DNA of 64,000 nt from an uncultured Paracoccaceae bacterium (lineage in GTDB: Bacteria > Pseudomonadota > Alphaproteobacteria > Rhodobacterales > Rhodobacteraceae), in the NCBI GenBank assembly GCA_947494675.1, contig CANLVP010000003.1:660001-724000 (forward strand), read 5' to 3'. A program made the translations under genes and the position numbers. Shown piece by piece: positions 7,660-16,513 of the stretch (positions within the stretch are counted from its first letter, which is position 1; each line of letters starts with the position of its first letter). The notes beneath the pieces are model-generated. The model did not search any database and was not told the origin of the DNA. It saw only the letters and a program-made list of their open reading frames with translations.

Positions 7660-8664
7660 ATGGCGGCGACGCTGAAAGATGTTGCGATCCGCGCAGGCGT
7701 ATCACGCTCTGCCGTGTCCCGGACGTTTACCGATGGCGCGTCGGTCTCGCCCAAAATGCGCAAAAAGGTAAAGAAGGCCGCAGAAGAGCTGGGTTATCGC
7801 CCCAATGCGCTTGCGTCTTCGCTGACCACAGGCCGCACCAAGATGATTGGCCTGATCAGCAACAACTTTCACAATCCGATCTTTCTGACCGTTTTCGACC
7901 GTTTCACCCGCGCCTTGCAGGAACGCGGGCTGCGGCCCCTGCTGGTGAACCTCAGCGATGAAACCGATCCGCAAAGCTCTGTCCAGATGATGCGGCAATA
8001 TTCAGTCGACGGGGTGATCGTCGCCTCTTCGACCCTGTCGCCAGATTTCTCCAAAGCGTTTCGCGATTGGGGGATGCCCGTCGTTCACACCTTTGGCCGG
8101 CATGCGACGAACCCGCATGTGCATGTGGTCGGCATCGATAACGTTGAATGCGGGCGCATGGCCGCACGGGCCTTGGTGGCACGCGGTCACAAACATGTGG
8201 CGTTTCTGGGTGGCCCGGAAAAGGCGACCTCAACCCAGGATCGCTATCAGGGTTTCATGACCGAAATGGCCATGCACCCCAAGGTGAAGACGACCTATTC
8301 CTTTGCCAATCAATACTCGTTCGAAGCTGGCCGCGCCGAGATGCAGCGCCTGCTCAGGTCCGACACGGCAGAGGCCTATTTCTGCGGCGATGACGTGCTG
8401 TCCATTGGGGTGCTCTCCGCCATTCAGGATGCGGGCCTGAACGTGCCCAACGACATCGGGTTGATCGGCTTGAACGATATGGAAATGGCGGGCTGGGCCA
8501 ATATTGACCTGACCACGATCCGCCAGCCGATTGGACAGATCATCAACAGCTCTGTGGAATTAATCGCCGCGATGCTGGACGACCCAGAACGTTACCCAGA
8601 GGCACGGCTTTTCCCCTGTGATGTGGTTGAGCGGGGCACGCTGCGCCCCGCCCTGACTGACTAG
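7660..8664 (+). CDS. LacI-family transcriptional regulator of the inositol locus
   Basis: The 334-residue product has an N-terminal helix-turn-helix (ATLKDVAIRAGVSRSAVSRTF, residues 3-23), the hinge region near RPNALASSLTTGRT, and a C-terminal periplasmic-binding-like sensor domain. It probably represses the transporter operon and the divergent iol enzyme operons, and is released by inositol or an intermediate. The evidence is position: it is divergent from the transporter, and two copies of one LacI-type palindrome lie in its own promoter region and in the iolD promoter region. Its stop overlaps the convergent oxidoreductase gene by 4 nt. The family call is secure; the ligand is inferred. 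Confidence 0.92.
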   Translation: MAATLKDVAIRAGVSRSAVSRTFTDGASVSPKMRKKVKKAAEELGYRPNALASSLTTGRTKMIGLISNNFHNPIFLTVFDRFTRALQERGLRPLLVNLSDETDPQSSVQMMRQYSVDGVIVASSTLSPDFSKAFRDWGMPVVHTFGRHATNPHVHVVGIDNVECGRMAARALVARGHKHVAFLGGPEKATSTQDRYQGFMTEMAMHPKVKTTYSFANQYSFEAGRAEMQRLLRSDTAEAYFCGDDVLSIGVLSAIQDAGLNVPNDIGLIGLNDMEMAGWANIDLTTIRQPIGQIINSSVELIAAMLDDPERYPEARLFPCDVVERGTLRPALTD

Positions 8665-9794
8665 CGGAACATCGGCGGGCGGGCATCGACCCAAGCGCCG
8701 TTTTCCTTGGCGGATGCCACCGCTTGATGCACCGCCGCCATCGACCGCAAACCATCCTCTGCCGTTGGCAGGCCGTCACGCGCCTCGCCGCGGATTTTTG
8801 CGGCCAGATCGACGTAGATATTGGCCACAGCCAGTGGAAAGCCTTCGGGGTGGGCAATCGCCACGCGGCTCAGGCGTCCGGCCTCATTCGACAGGCTGCC
8901 GTCGCCTTTTTCCATGATCTGCGTGCGGCCGCCCACGGGTGTGTAGAACACCTGATTTGGCTGCTCGGACGCCCAGCGCATCCCGCCGGTTTCGCCAAAG
9001 ACCTGAATGTCGAACCCATGCTGACGCCCGATGGCGACAGAGCTGGTCCAAAGCCTCCCGACGGTGCCACCGGACATGCGGAAATTGACCATCGCGTCGT
9101 CTTCCAACGTGCGGCTGGGGATGGTGCTGGCGAAGTCAGCGGATAGCGTTTCGACCTCATCGCCGACGATAAAGCTCGCCATATGCAGCGCGTGAATGCC
9201 GCAGTCTGCGAACTGGCCCGAGACGCCAGCCATCGCCGGGTCATAGCGCCAGCGCACGCGTGGATTGTCGGCGTCTGTGGCGTCGCCATGGTGGCCGTGG
9301 CTAAAGCTTGTCACGACCAGCCGGACCTTACCCACCTGCCCTGTCCGGACCATCTCACGCATCTCGCGCACCATTGGATAGGCGCTGTAGCAATAGTTCA
9401 CCGCACAGGTCTTGCCAGAGGCGCGCGCGATCTTCACGATCTCTTCGCCCTCTTCCACGGTCATGGTCATCGGCTTTTCGCACAGCACGTTGAACCCCGC
9501 CTCAAGAAAGGCTTTGGTGATCTCAAAATGCGTTGAATTGGGGGTGGCGACGGTAACCAGATCGACCCGATCATCACGGTCCTTTTCGCCCGCCAGCATA
9601 TCTTGCCAATTGCCATAGGCGCGGTCCGGTGCGACGCCCAGTTCTTGCGCATAGGCGCGGCCCGCATCGGCGTCATGATCCAGCGCGCCAGCGGCCAGAA
9701 CAAAGTTGCCATCGGCCTGCGCACCAAGACGGTGGGCTGGTCCGATCTGGCTGCCCTTGCCGCCACCAATCATACCCCAGTTCAGCTTTTTCAT
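8661..9794 (-). CDS. Gfo/Idh/MocA-family oxidoreductase, probable inositol-type dehydrogenase
   Basis: The 377-residue product begins with an NAD(P)-binding Rossmann fold (GMIGGGKGSQIGPAHRLGA) and carries the EKPMTMT motif near residue 107, whose lysine is the family's catalytic residue. The C-terminal alpha/beta domain includes GQFADCGIHALHMA, with the metal-free catalytic His region. Such enzymes oxidise a hydroxyl of a sugar or cyclitol. It ends a minus-strand set with the IolE-like enzyme and a second Gfo/Idh paralogue, driven from the operator at 11832-11849. It may act on scyllo- or chiro-inositol, since a better myo-inositol dehydrogenase candidate (iolG) is present at 16.6 kb. The exact substrate is not determined. 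Confidence 0.85.
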   Translation of the reverse strand: MKKLNWGMIGGGKGSQIGPAHRLGAQADGNFVLAAGALDHDADAGRAYAQELGVAPDRAYGNWQDMLAGEKDRDDRVDLVTVATPNSTHFEITKAFLEAGFNVLCEKPMTMTVEEGEEIVKIARASGKTCAVNYCYSAYPMVREMREMVRTGQVGKVRLVVTSFSHGHHGDATDADNPRVRWRYDPAMAGVSGQFADCGIHALHMASFIVGDEVETLSADFASTIPSRTLEDDAMVNFRMSGGTVGRLWTSSVAIGRQHGFDIQVFGETGGMRWASEQPNQVFYTPVGGRTQIMEKGDGSLSNEAGRLSRVAIAHPEGFPLAVANIYVDLAAKIRGEARDGLPTAEDGLRSMAAVHQAVASAKENGAWVDARPPMFR

Positions 9795-9805
9795 CGTCTT
9801 AATCC

Positions 9806-10696
9806 TTAGAAACCAATGGATTGCAGGTAGGTGCGGTTGGCAATGGCATCGCCCAGCGTGTCAGTGCCCAGCGTCGGGTCGCAGTCTTGTTCAACTGTGC
9901 ACCAGCCGTCAAAACCCGCGTCCAGCAAGGTCTGGCGAACGGCTGGGAAATCAACGTCGCCCTGTCCAAGATTGCAGAAAATTTCCTGCCCGCAAGCGGT
10001 GTAGAAATCCGTGCGCTTGGCAACCACATCGGCCTTCACGACCGGATCGATATCCTTGAAGTGCATGTAGGAAATGCGGTCAATGTGACGCTTCATAAAG
10101 GCCACCGGATCAAAGCCTGCATAGGAATGATGCCCGGTGTCAAAACAGATCTTCAGAAAGCTCTCATCGACCTCATTCAGCAGACGCTCCAACTCTGGCT
10201 CAAAATCCATAAAGCCTGCTGCATGGGCGTGGATGCCGACGGTCAGACCGTATTCCTCTGCCCCCATTTTGGCGATCGTGGCGATGCGGTCGCGGTAGGC
10301 GGTCCATTCAGCCTTGTCCATCTGTTCCGCCTCAGCCGCGCGACCAGCCGTGGGCGCGCGCCGGGGTGAGATGCTGTCGATCAGCACCAGATGCTGCGCG
10401 CCGTGGGCGACCAGCGCCTGACAGGTGCGCACCGATCCGTCCATCACATCATCCCATGCATCCACGTCATGAAACGGGCGGAACACCACGCCACCGATCA
10501 GGGTCTGGCCGAATTCCGACAGCGCCTCGCCCAGCTCAACCGGGTCCTCTGGCATAAAGCCCACAGGCCCCAACTCAATGCCGGTATAGCCCGCCGCCTG
10601 ACACTGGCGCAGCACTTCGCGCCACGCCGGGTTCCGCGGATCATTTGCAAATTCCACGCCCCAAGAGCAGGGCGCATTTCCGATGGTGATAGTCAT
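9806..10696 (-). CDS. IolE/IolI-type TIM-barrel enzyme (probable inosose dehydratase)
   Basis: The 296-residue product is a sugar phosphate isomerase/epimerase-type TIM barrel. Metal-binding landmarks of the fold are visible: GIELGP near residue 40, VGIHAHAAG near residue 163, CFDTGHHSYAG near residue 196, SYMHFKDID near residue 220 and CTVEQD near residue 272. In the inositol pathway this fold gives IolE (2-keto-myo-inositol dehydratase) and the isomerases IolI and IolH. No other IolE candidate is seen nearby, so dehydratase is the better guess, but isomerase cannot be excluded. The ATG at 10696 was preferred because it starts the fold directly. It lies 11 nt from each Gfo/Idh neighbour. Confidence 0.8.
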   Translation of the reverse strand: MTITIGNAPCSWGVEFANDPRNPAWREVLRQCQAAGYTGIELGPVGFMPEDPVELGEALSEFGQTLIGGVVFRPFHDVDAWDDVMDGSVRTCQALVAHGAQHLVLIDSISPRRAPTAGRAAEAEQMDKAEWTAYRDRIATIAKMGAEEYGLTVGIHAHAAGFMDFEPELERLLNEVDESFLKICFDTGHHSYAGFDPVAFMKRHIDRISYMHFKDIDPVVKADVVAKRTDFYTACGQEIFCNLGQGDVDFPAVRQTLLDAGFDGWCTVEQDCDPTLGTDTLGDAIANRTYLQSIGF

Positions 10697-10706
10697 GAGG
10701 TCGTCC

Positions 10707-11807
10707 TTAGCTGCTGACATCATGCCACTGCCCGGAAACGGCAGATTTACGCATGGCGTCGATGACATGATATACGGCAAGCCCATCGGCAAAGGTGGGC
10801 CAGATGTCGGTTTTGGTGGCGATGGCCTGCAGGAAATCGCGGGCCTCGATGATGATCTGGTCTTGATAGCCGGTGCCATGGCCGGGGCCTTGGCAGAAGG
10901 GTTCGTAGTTGGGATGCGCGGGGCCCGTCAGGATCTTGGCAAAGCCGCGCTGCGCCTCTGGCGCGCCGTGCTGATAAAGCCAAAGCGCGTTCTGATCTTC
11001 CTGGTCAAAACGGATTGCGCCCTTGGTGCCCGTCACCTCATAGGTGTAGCCCATTTTGCGCCCTGTGGCGACGCGGGAAAAGTGCATCTGCCCCAACGTG
11101 CCATTGGCAAAACGGCACATCATCTGCGCCTGATCGTCATTGGTCACGGTGCCGCCGGGGCGGGTCTGGTGGACGGTTTCAATCACAGCGCTCAGGCTGC
11201 GGATCGGCCCCAACAGCGCCAACGCGCAATTGATCATATGTGGTGAAAGATCGCCGACCGTGCCATTGGCGTCACCCTCTGTCCGCCATGTCGCGGGCGC
11301 ATCAGGATCGGCATAGAAGTCTTCAGTATGTTCGCCCCGGAACCACGTCACATCGCCAATCGCACCCGCGGCAATCAACTGCCGGGCATAGGCCGTGGCG
11401 GGCGTGCGCACATAGTTATAGCCGACCATGTTTGCCACGCCTGCAGCTTGCGCCGCTGCCGTCATCGCCGTGGCGTCTTCAATTGTCGCCCCCATCGGCT
11501 TTTCGCACATGACGGGTTTACCTAAGGCAAATGCCGCCTCTGCAATGGCACGGTGTGTGGACTGCGGGCTGGCGATCACAATTGCCTCAACCGCCGGATC
11601 ATTGACCAGCACTTTCCAGTCATCCGTGGCACGGGCAAAGCCAAAGGCGGCGCGATATTTCTCAGCCGAGGCAGGCGAGCTGGCGCAGACCATCTCCAAC
11701 CGGGGACGCAGCTCCGTGTTAAACACGGCCCCCACAGCGGCCATCGCCACGGCATGGGCCTTACCCATGTAGCCGCCGCCCACGATTCCGATGCCAATCT
11801 CTGTCAT
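10707..11807 (-). CDS. Gfo/Idh/MocA-family oxidoreductase
   Basis: This 366-residue enzyme has a Rossmann motif (GIGIVGGGYMGKAHAVAM) at the N-terminus, the catalytic-lysine motif CEKPMGATIED near residue 99, and a C-terminal domain with GDLSPHMINCALALLGP near residue 185. It is the first gene of the minus-strand inositol set, reading away from iolD, with the LacI operator 25 nt before its ATG at 11807. It resembles inositol or sugar dehydrogenases of the family and probably widens the range of inositol isomers used. It is distinct in sequence from the other two Gfo/Idh proteins of the locus. Substrate unknown. Confidence 0.85.
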   Translation of the reverse strand: MTEIGIGIVGGGYMGKAHAVAMAAVGAVFNTELRPRLEMVCASSPASAEKYRAAFGFARATDDWKVLVNDPAVEAIVIASPQSTHRAIAEAAFALGKPVMCEKPMGATIEDATAMTAAAQAAGVANMVGYNYVRTPATAYARQLIAAGAIGDVTWFRGEHTEDFYADPDAPATWRTEGDANGTVGDLSPHMINCALALLGPIRSLSAVIETVHQTRPGGTVTNDDQAQMMCRFANGTLGQMHFSRVATGRKMGYTYEVTGTKGAIRFDQEDQNALWLYQHGAPEAQRGFAKILTGPAHPNYEPFCQGPGHGTGYQDQIIIEARDFLQAIATKTDIWPTFADGLAVYHVIDAMRKSAVSGQWHDVSS

Positions 11808-11831
11808 TTGCGGCGCCTTTTTGAAAATCGA

Positions 11832-11849
11832 TTTGCAACCGGTTGCAAA
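11832..11849. promoter_or_regulatory. LacI-type operator in the divergent iol promoter region
   Basis: TTTGCAACC followed directly by GGTTGCAAA makes a perfect 18-bp palindrome, identical to the core of the site at 7566-7591. It lies 25 nt before the minus-strand oxidoreductase start and 60 nt before iolD, so one regulator could control both directions. Confidence 0.85.
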
Positions 11850-11909
11850 ATGAGTAACCTCAGAATCAAACCTGCGCAAGTGGGAACGCGCACATGGGGA
11901 TATGCATCG

Positions 11910-13775
11910 ATGACGACCAACACAATTCGCCTGACCGTTGCGCAGGCCATTATCCGTTACCTAGACGCGCAGTTCATTGTTGTGGACGGGCAGGAATGGC
12001 GGCTGTGCGGTGGTGGCTTTGGCATCTTTGGCCACGGCAATGTCACCTGTCTGGGTGAGGCGCTTTACGATCACAAAGACACCCTGCCGCTCTATCGCGG
12101 GCAGAACGAACAAAGCATGGGATTCGCCGCCGCCGGATACGCCAAGCAGTGGTTGCGCCAACGCTTTATGTTCTGCACCGCGAGCGCCGGACCCGGCACC
12201 GCGAACCTGCTCACCGCCTCTGCGCTGGCCCATGCCAACCGCTTGCCGATGCTGATGCTTTGCGGCGATGCCTATGCGACCCGCCTGCCCGACCCGGTCC
12301 TACAGCAGATGGAGCATTTCAATGACCCCACGCTGGGTGTGAACGACAGCTTCAAGGCGGTGACCCGCTACTGGGACCGAATCATGCATCCCGCGCAGAT
12401 CATTCAGTCGCTGCCCAATGCGATTGCGACCATGCTCGACCCCGCCGATTGCGGCCCTGCCTTCATCGGACTGCCGCAGGACGTGCAGGGCTGGGCCTAT
12501 GACTACCCCGCCGAGATGTTTGAAAAGAAGGTGCACCGCATTCGCCGGGTCACCCCCGACGCGGCAGAGGTGGCAGACGCCGCTGCCGCATTGAAGACCG
12601 CCAAGCGCCCGATGATCATCGCCGGCGGCGGTGTGCAATATTCCGGTGCCGTGGCCGAACTGACCGCCTTTGCCGAAACCCATGGCATTCCGGTCGTCGA
12701 AACCATCGCAGGCCGCGCCAACCTAATCGATACCCACCCGCTCAACATCGGGCCGATTGGTGTCACCGGATCAAACAGCGCCAATGCGATTGCCGAAGAG
12801 GCGGACGTGATCCTGTCTGTCGGTTGCCGCTTGCAGGACTTCACTACCGGGTCGTGGACCGCATTCGCCAAGGACGCCCAGATCATCGGGCTGAATGCGG
12901 GCCGCCATGACGCGGGCAAGCACCGGTCCCTGCCCGTGGTCGGCGACGCGAAACTAGGGCTTTTGGCGCTGACCACAGCGCTTGGCGATTGGACCGGGCC
13001 CGCCGCTTGGGTCGACACCGCGCAGGCCGAACGCGTCAAATGGAACGCTTACGTGGCCGAGAACGTCAAACCCGGCAACCGCCCCAATTCCTATGCCCAA
13101 GCCATCGGCACCGTGAACGCCCTATGCGCGCCGCGCGACCGTGTTGTGGCCGCCGCCGGTGGCCTGCCCGCCGAAGTCACCGCAAACTGGCGCACGCTTG
13201 ATGTGGGCACCGTGGACGTGGAGTTTGGATTTTCCTGCATGGGTTACGAAATCGCGGGCGCTTGGGGCGCGCGCATTGCACAAAGCGAACGAGAGCCGGA
13301 TCAGGACACCATCACCTTCTGTGGCGACGGCAGCTATCTGATGCTCAACTCGGACATCTATTCCTCGGTGTTGACCAACAAAAAGCTGATCGTTCTGCTG
13401 CTCGACAACGGCGGCTTCGCGGTGATCAACAAGCTGCAAAACAACACCGGCAACGAAAGCTTCAATAACCTCATCGCCGACACCCCCACGGCCACCACGC
13501 AATTCGCCGTCGATTTTGAAGCGCACGCCGCCGCAATGGGGGCCACGGCAGAAACCGTCGCCAATCCCGCAGAACTGGGCGAGGCCTTTGCCCGCGCCAA
13601 GGCCAGCGACAAAACCTATGTGATCGTCATGCAGGTCGATCCCTACGACGGCTGGACCACCGAAGGCCACACATGGTGGGAGGTCGGCACACCACAGGTC
13701 ACCGAAAACGCCAATGTTGCCGCCGCTCACAAAGACGTCGAATCCAGCCGCGCCAAACAGCGCAAGGGCGTATGA
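11910..13775 (+). CDS. iolD: 3D-(3,5/4)-trihydroxycyclohexane-1,2-dione hydrolase
   Basis: IolD hydrolyses the diketone ring made by IolE to 5-deoxyglucuronate, using thiamine diphosphate. The 621-residue product has the three-domain ThDP-enzyme layout. The N-terminal PYR domain has YRGQNEQSMGFAAAGYAK with the ThDP-activating Glu and FCTASAGPGTANL. The middle domain has IIAGGGVQYSGA. The C-terminal PP domain carries the cofactor motif from GDGSYLMLNSD to DNGGFAVINKLQNN, around residues 475-510. The ATG at 11910 begins MTTNTIRLTVAQA, the usual IolD start; the Shine-Dalgarno (GGGGA) is weak. iolC overlaps its stop. Expression is expected from the operator-controlled promoter just upstream. Confidence 0.96.
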   Translation: MTTNTIRLTVAQAIIRYLDAQFIVVDGQEWRLCGGGFGIFGHGNVTCLGEALYDHKDTLPLYRGQNEQSMGFAAAGYAKQWLRQRFMFCTASAGPGTANLLTASALAHANRLPMLMLCGDAYATRLPDPVLQQMEHFNDPTLGVNDSFKAVTRYWDRIMHPAQIIQSLPNAIATMLDPADCGPAFIGLPQDVQGWAYDYPAEMFEKKVHRIRRVTPDAAEVADAAAALKTAKRPMIIAGGGVQYSGAVAELTAFAETHGIPVVETIAGRANLIDTHPLNIGPIGVTGSNSANAIAEEADVILSVGCRLQDFTTGSWTAFAKDAQIIGLNAGRHDAGKHRSLPVVGDAKLGLLALTTALGDWTGPAAWVDTAQAERVKWNAYVAENVKPGNRPNSYAQAIGTVNALCAPRDRVVAAAGGLPAEVTANWRTLDVGTVDVEFGFSCMGYEIAGAWGARIAQSEREPDQDTITFCGDGSYLMLNSDIYSSVLTNKKLIVLLLDNGGFAVINKLQNNTGNESFNNLIADTPTATTQFAVDFEAHAAAMGATAETVANPAELGEAFARAKASDKTYVIVMQVDPYDGWTTEGHTWWEVGTPQVTENANVAAAHKDVESSRAKQRKGV

Positions 13776-14752
13776 TGGACGCGTTTGAAGGCATCAAAGG
13801 CAATCGCTTCGTCGTGGTCGGTCGTGTCGGCATGGACCTCTTTCCCGCACCGGGCGAAGCGGTCGAGACCGCGGAAAACTACACCGCCGATATGGGCGGC
13901 TCTTCGGCCAATATCGCCGCGGGCATCGTCAAGCTGGGCGGATCATCCGCCCTTGTGACTCGCGTTTCTGACGACGCCGTCGGCCGTTTTTGCAAAAACC
14001 GCCTGCGCCACTACGGCGTGGACACCACCAATGTCCGCGACGAAGGGGGCGAGGCGCGCAACTCTCTGGCGCTCTATGAAAGCCGGGTGCAGGGGCACCA
14101 ATCGGTGATCTACCGCAACGGCGCCGCCGATTTCGAAATGACCGTCGCGGATGTTGAGGCTGTGGATTACAGCCAATTTACCGCCCTCGTCACCGCAGGC
14201 ACGGTCTTTGCGGCCGAACCATCGCGCAGCGCCGCCTTTCGCGCCTTTGAACTGGCCCGGGCCGCTGGCCTGCCGGTGATTTTCGACATCGACTACCGCC
14301 CCTATAGCTGGCCCTCCACCCAGGTCGCCGCTGACGTTCTGTCCCGCGCAGGTGCGTTGTCGGACGTCATCATCGGTAATGACGAAGAATTCGGCTTTAT
14401 GGCCGGTGACATCGAAATGGGTCTCGCCAAAGCCCGTGACCTTGCGGCGAGTTCTGCCCAGATCGTGGTCTACAAAATGGGCGAACACGGCGCGATCACC
14501 TTTGCCGACGGATCCGAGACCCGCACCGGCATCTACCCGGTTACGGCCCTGAAACCCACCGGGGCTGGCGACAGCTTTATGGCGGGTCTTCTGTCATCCA
14601 TCGCCACCGGCCACGACCTGAAAACCGCCGTCCTGCGCGGCTCTGCTTGTGCTGCAATCGTTGTGGCCAAACCCGGCTGTGCCCCGGCCATGCCTGACAC
14701 CCAGGCGCTAGAGGCTTTTTTGGCCAGCCATCCCGGCCCGTCCGAGACTTGA
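13772..14752 (+). CDS. iolC: 5-dehydro-2-deoxygluconokinase
   Basis: IolC phosphorylates 2-deoxy-5-keto-D-gluconate (DKG) to DKGP in the cytoplasm. The 326-residue product is a PfkB/ribokinase-family kinase. It has VVGRVGMDLFP at the start, the substrate/lid segment DMGGSSANIAAGIVKLGGSSA near residues 39-58, and the ATP/catalytic motif LKPTGAGDSFMAGLLSS near residue 258, whose GAGD aspartate is the catalytic base. The start ATG at 13772 overlaps the iolD stop, with the second ATG at 13775 as an alternative; AAGGGCG precedes both. iolB follows after 12 nt. The kinase fits the IolD-IolC-IolB pathway block. The call is secure. Confidence 0.95.
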   Translation: MMDAFEGIKGNRFVVVGRVGMDLFPAPGEAVETAENYTADMGGSSANIAAGIVKLGGSSALVTRVSDDAVGRFCKNRLRHYGVDTTNVRDEGGEARNSLALYESRVQGHQSVIYRNGAADFEMTVADVEAVDYSQFTALVTAGTVFAAEPSRSAAFRAFELARAAGLPVIFDIDYRPYSWPSTQVAADVLSRAGALSDVIIGNDEEFGFMAGDIEMGLAKARDLAASSAQIVVYKMGEHGAITFADGSETRTGIYPVTALKPTGAGDSFMAGLLSSIATGHDLKTAVLRGSACAAIVVAKPGCAPAMPDTQALEAFLASHPGPSET

Positions 14753-14764
14753 AAGGAAACGCGT

Positions 14765-15619
14765 ATGCATATCGCGCCCCATGACAACCAGAATAAGCCG
14801 ATTGTCGATGCCGATGATCCAACGGTGCCGCTGAATTACTTTAACATCGTCAAGCTGACGGCAGGCCAGACCTTTGAATATCAGGTGCCGGGCTATGAAA
14901 CCTGCATCGTGCCCGCGACCGGCACGGTGGATGTGGATGTCGAAGGCGTGGCATTTGCCAGCCTCGGCAATCGCGGCACGGATGTCTGGGACGGCGAGCC
15001 AGAGGGCGTTTATGTCCCCGTCGGTGCCAAGGTCACGATCACCTGCACCCGCGATACCGAAACATTCATCGCCGGTGCGAAATACGACAAGGTTCTGGAC
15101 CCATTCGACGTGCGCGTCGGCGGCATCGACAAGGTGCAATATGGCTCTGACGACACAAAGACCCACCGCAAGATCAAACATATCCTGGGTCAACAGCAGC
15201 ACGACAAGGTAGGGCGGTTGCTGGTCTCGGAACTCTTTACCGTGGGCCAAGGCGGCTGGTCAGGCTTTCCCGCCCACAAACACGACACCGACCGCAAGGA
15301 TGACGCGGGCAACATCATCGAAACCCGCCATGATGAAACCTACAACTTCCGCTTCCGCCCCAACCACGGCTCTGGCGTGCAGATCATCCAACATGAAGAG
15401 GGCAAGCCCGGCGATGCCTACCAGTTGATGGACGGCTCTACGATCATGCTGGGTAGCGGCTACCACCCTTGCGTGGTGATGCCGGGCTATGAAATGTATT
15501 ACTTCACGATCCTCGGCGGCCTCAGCCAGCGCAGCCTCGTGCAGTTCTTCCAGCCCACCCACGCCTACCAGATCGAAACGATCCCCGGCATCAAAGACAT
15601 GGTCGCCAAGTTCAAGTAA
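14765..15619 (+). CDS. iolB: 5-deoxy-glucuronate isomerase
   Basis: IolB isomerises 5-deoxy-D-glucuronate to 2-deoxy-5-keto-D-gluconate, between IolD and IolC in the pathway. The 284-residue product is a bicupin-type protein. The metal-binding histidine region GFPAHKHDTDRK lies near residue 168 and a second cluster, ETRHDETYNFRF, near residue 185. The C-terminal segment VVMPGYEMYYFTILGG matches the family. A clear AAAGGAAA ribosome-binding site precedes the ATG at 14765. It sits between iolC and the aldolase gene, with a dispersed-repeat-like sequence in the following gap. I am confident of the family and role. Confidence 0.95.
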   Translation: MHIAPHDNQNKPIVDADDPTVPLNYFNIVKLTAGQTFEYQVPGYETCIVPATGTVDVDVEGVAFASLGNRGTDVWDGEPEGVYVPVGAKVTITCTRDTETFIAGAKYDKVLDPFDVRVGGIDKVQYGSDDTKTHRKIKHILGQQQHDKVGRLLVSELFTVGQGGWSGFPAHKHDTDRKDDAGNIIETRHDETYNFRFRPNHGSGVQIIQHEEGKPGDAYQLMDGSTIMLGSGYHPCVVMPGYEMYYFTILGGLSQRSLVQFFQPTHAYQIETIPGIKDMVAKFK

Positions 15620-15621
15620 CG

Positions 15622-15676
15622 GCTGCTTTCTTTGGTCAATAAATATCCCCGCCGGAGGCTCCGACGGATCAATAAA
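15622..15676. repeat. Dispersed Rhodobacteraceae-type intergenic repeat
   Basis: The gap between iolB and the aldolase gene reads TGCTTTCTTTGG, then CAATAAATATCCCCGCCGG and an imperfect hairpin (CGGAG/CTCCG), with TCAATAAA on both sides. From memory the AAATATCCCCGCCGGAGGC string is common between genes in this family. A degenerate relative beginning CTGCTTTCTTTGGATCAA is at about 54784-54801. It may be an mRNA processing or stability element. Confidence 0.5.
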
Positions 15677-15688
15677 GGATGACGCCTC

Positions 15689-16513
15689 ATGCCGCTCGTG
15701 ACGCTGAAAGATGTGCTGCAACCCGCCCTGCGCGACGGCTACGCCGTGGCTGGGTTGGTAACGCTGGGCTGGGAAGACATGCGCGCCTATGTCGCCGCGG
15801 CAGAGGCCGAAGGCTGTCCGGTGATCTTACAAGCAGGCCCCGGTTGTCGCGCCCATACGCCCCTGCCGGTGCTGGGCAAGATGTTCCGGCATCTGGCTGA
15901 AGCCGCCGCCGTTCCGGTCGTCGCTCATCTTGATCACGGCTATACGGTGGATGAGTGTAAAGAGGCGCTCGACAGCGGCTTTACCTCGCTGATGTTCGAC
16001 GGCTCGCGCCTGCCGCTGGCAGACAACATCGCCCAGACCGCCGCCATCGCAGAGATGTCACATGGCGCGGGCATCTCCTGCGAAGGTGAGATTGGTTTTG
16101 TCGGCTACGCTGATGGCGAAAGCTCTGCCGGGACCGATCCGACCGAGGCCGCGCAATTCGCGCGTGAAACCGGCGTCGACGCTATGGCAATCAGCGTCGG
16201 CAATGTGCATCTGCAACAAGATAAAGACGGCGGGCTGGATGAGCCCCGCATCCGCGCGATTGAGGCCGCAACAGATGTGCCTTTGGTGATCCACGGCGGA
16301 TCCGGCGTGCCCGTGGCGCAGCGCAAAGCACTGGCGCGCGGGTCAAGCATCTGCAAATTCAACATCGGCACCGAACTGCGGATGGCCTTTGGTGATGCCC
16401 TGCGCACAGCTGTGAACGCCGACCCCGCCCGGTTCGACCGGGTGCAGATCCTGAAAGAAACCCATGACCCGCTGGTCGCCAAAACCCGCGAGGTCTTGCG
16501 CGCTTTCCGCTAG
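15689..16513 (+). CDS. Class II aldolase, probable 6-phospho-5-dehydro-2-deoxy-D-gluconate aldolase (IolJ role)
   Basis: The 274-residue product is a zinc-dependent class II (FbaA/GatY/KbaY-like) aldolase. Zinc ligands and catalytic residues of the fold are visible: VVAHLDHGYTVDE near residues 71-83 (catalytic Asp, zinc His), ISCEGEIGFVG near residue 129, SVGNVHL near residue 170 and VIHGGSGV near residue 198. In the inositol pathway this class (IolJ) splits DKGP into dihydroxyacetone phosphate and malonate semialdehyde. Being inside the iol operon strongly supports that role over fructose-bisphosphate aldolase. AAAGGATG lies upstream of the ATG. The TAG stop abuts a 56-nt structured repeat. 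Confidence 0.85.
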   Translation: MPLVTLKDVLQPALRDGYAVAGLVTLGWEDMRAYVAAAEAEGCPVILQAGPGCRAHTPLPVLGKMFRHLAEAAAVPVVAHLDHGYTVDECKEALDSGFTSLMFDGSRLPLADNIAQTAAIAEMSHGAGISCEGEIGFVGYADGESSAGTDPTEAAQFARETGVDAMAISVGNVHLQQDKDGGLDEPRIRAIEAATDVPLVIHGGSGVPVAQRKALARGSSICKFNIGTELRMAFGDALRTAVNADPARFDRVQILKETHDPLVAKTREVLRAFR

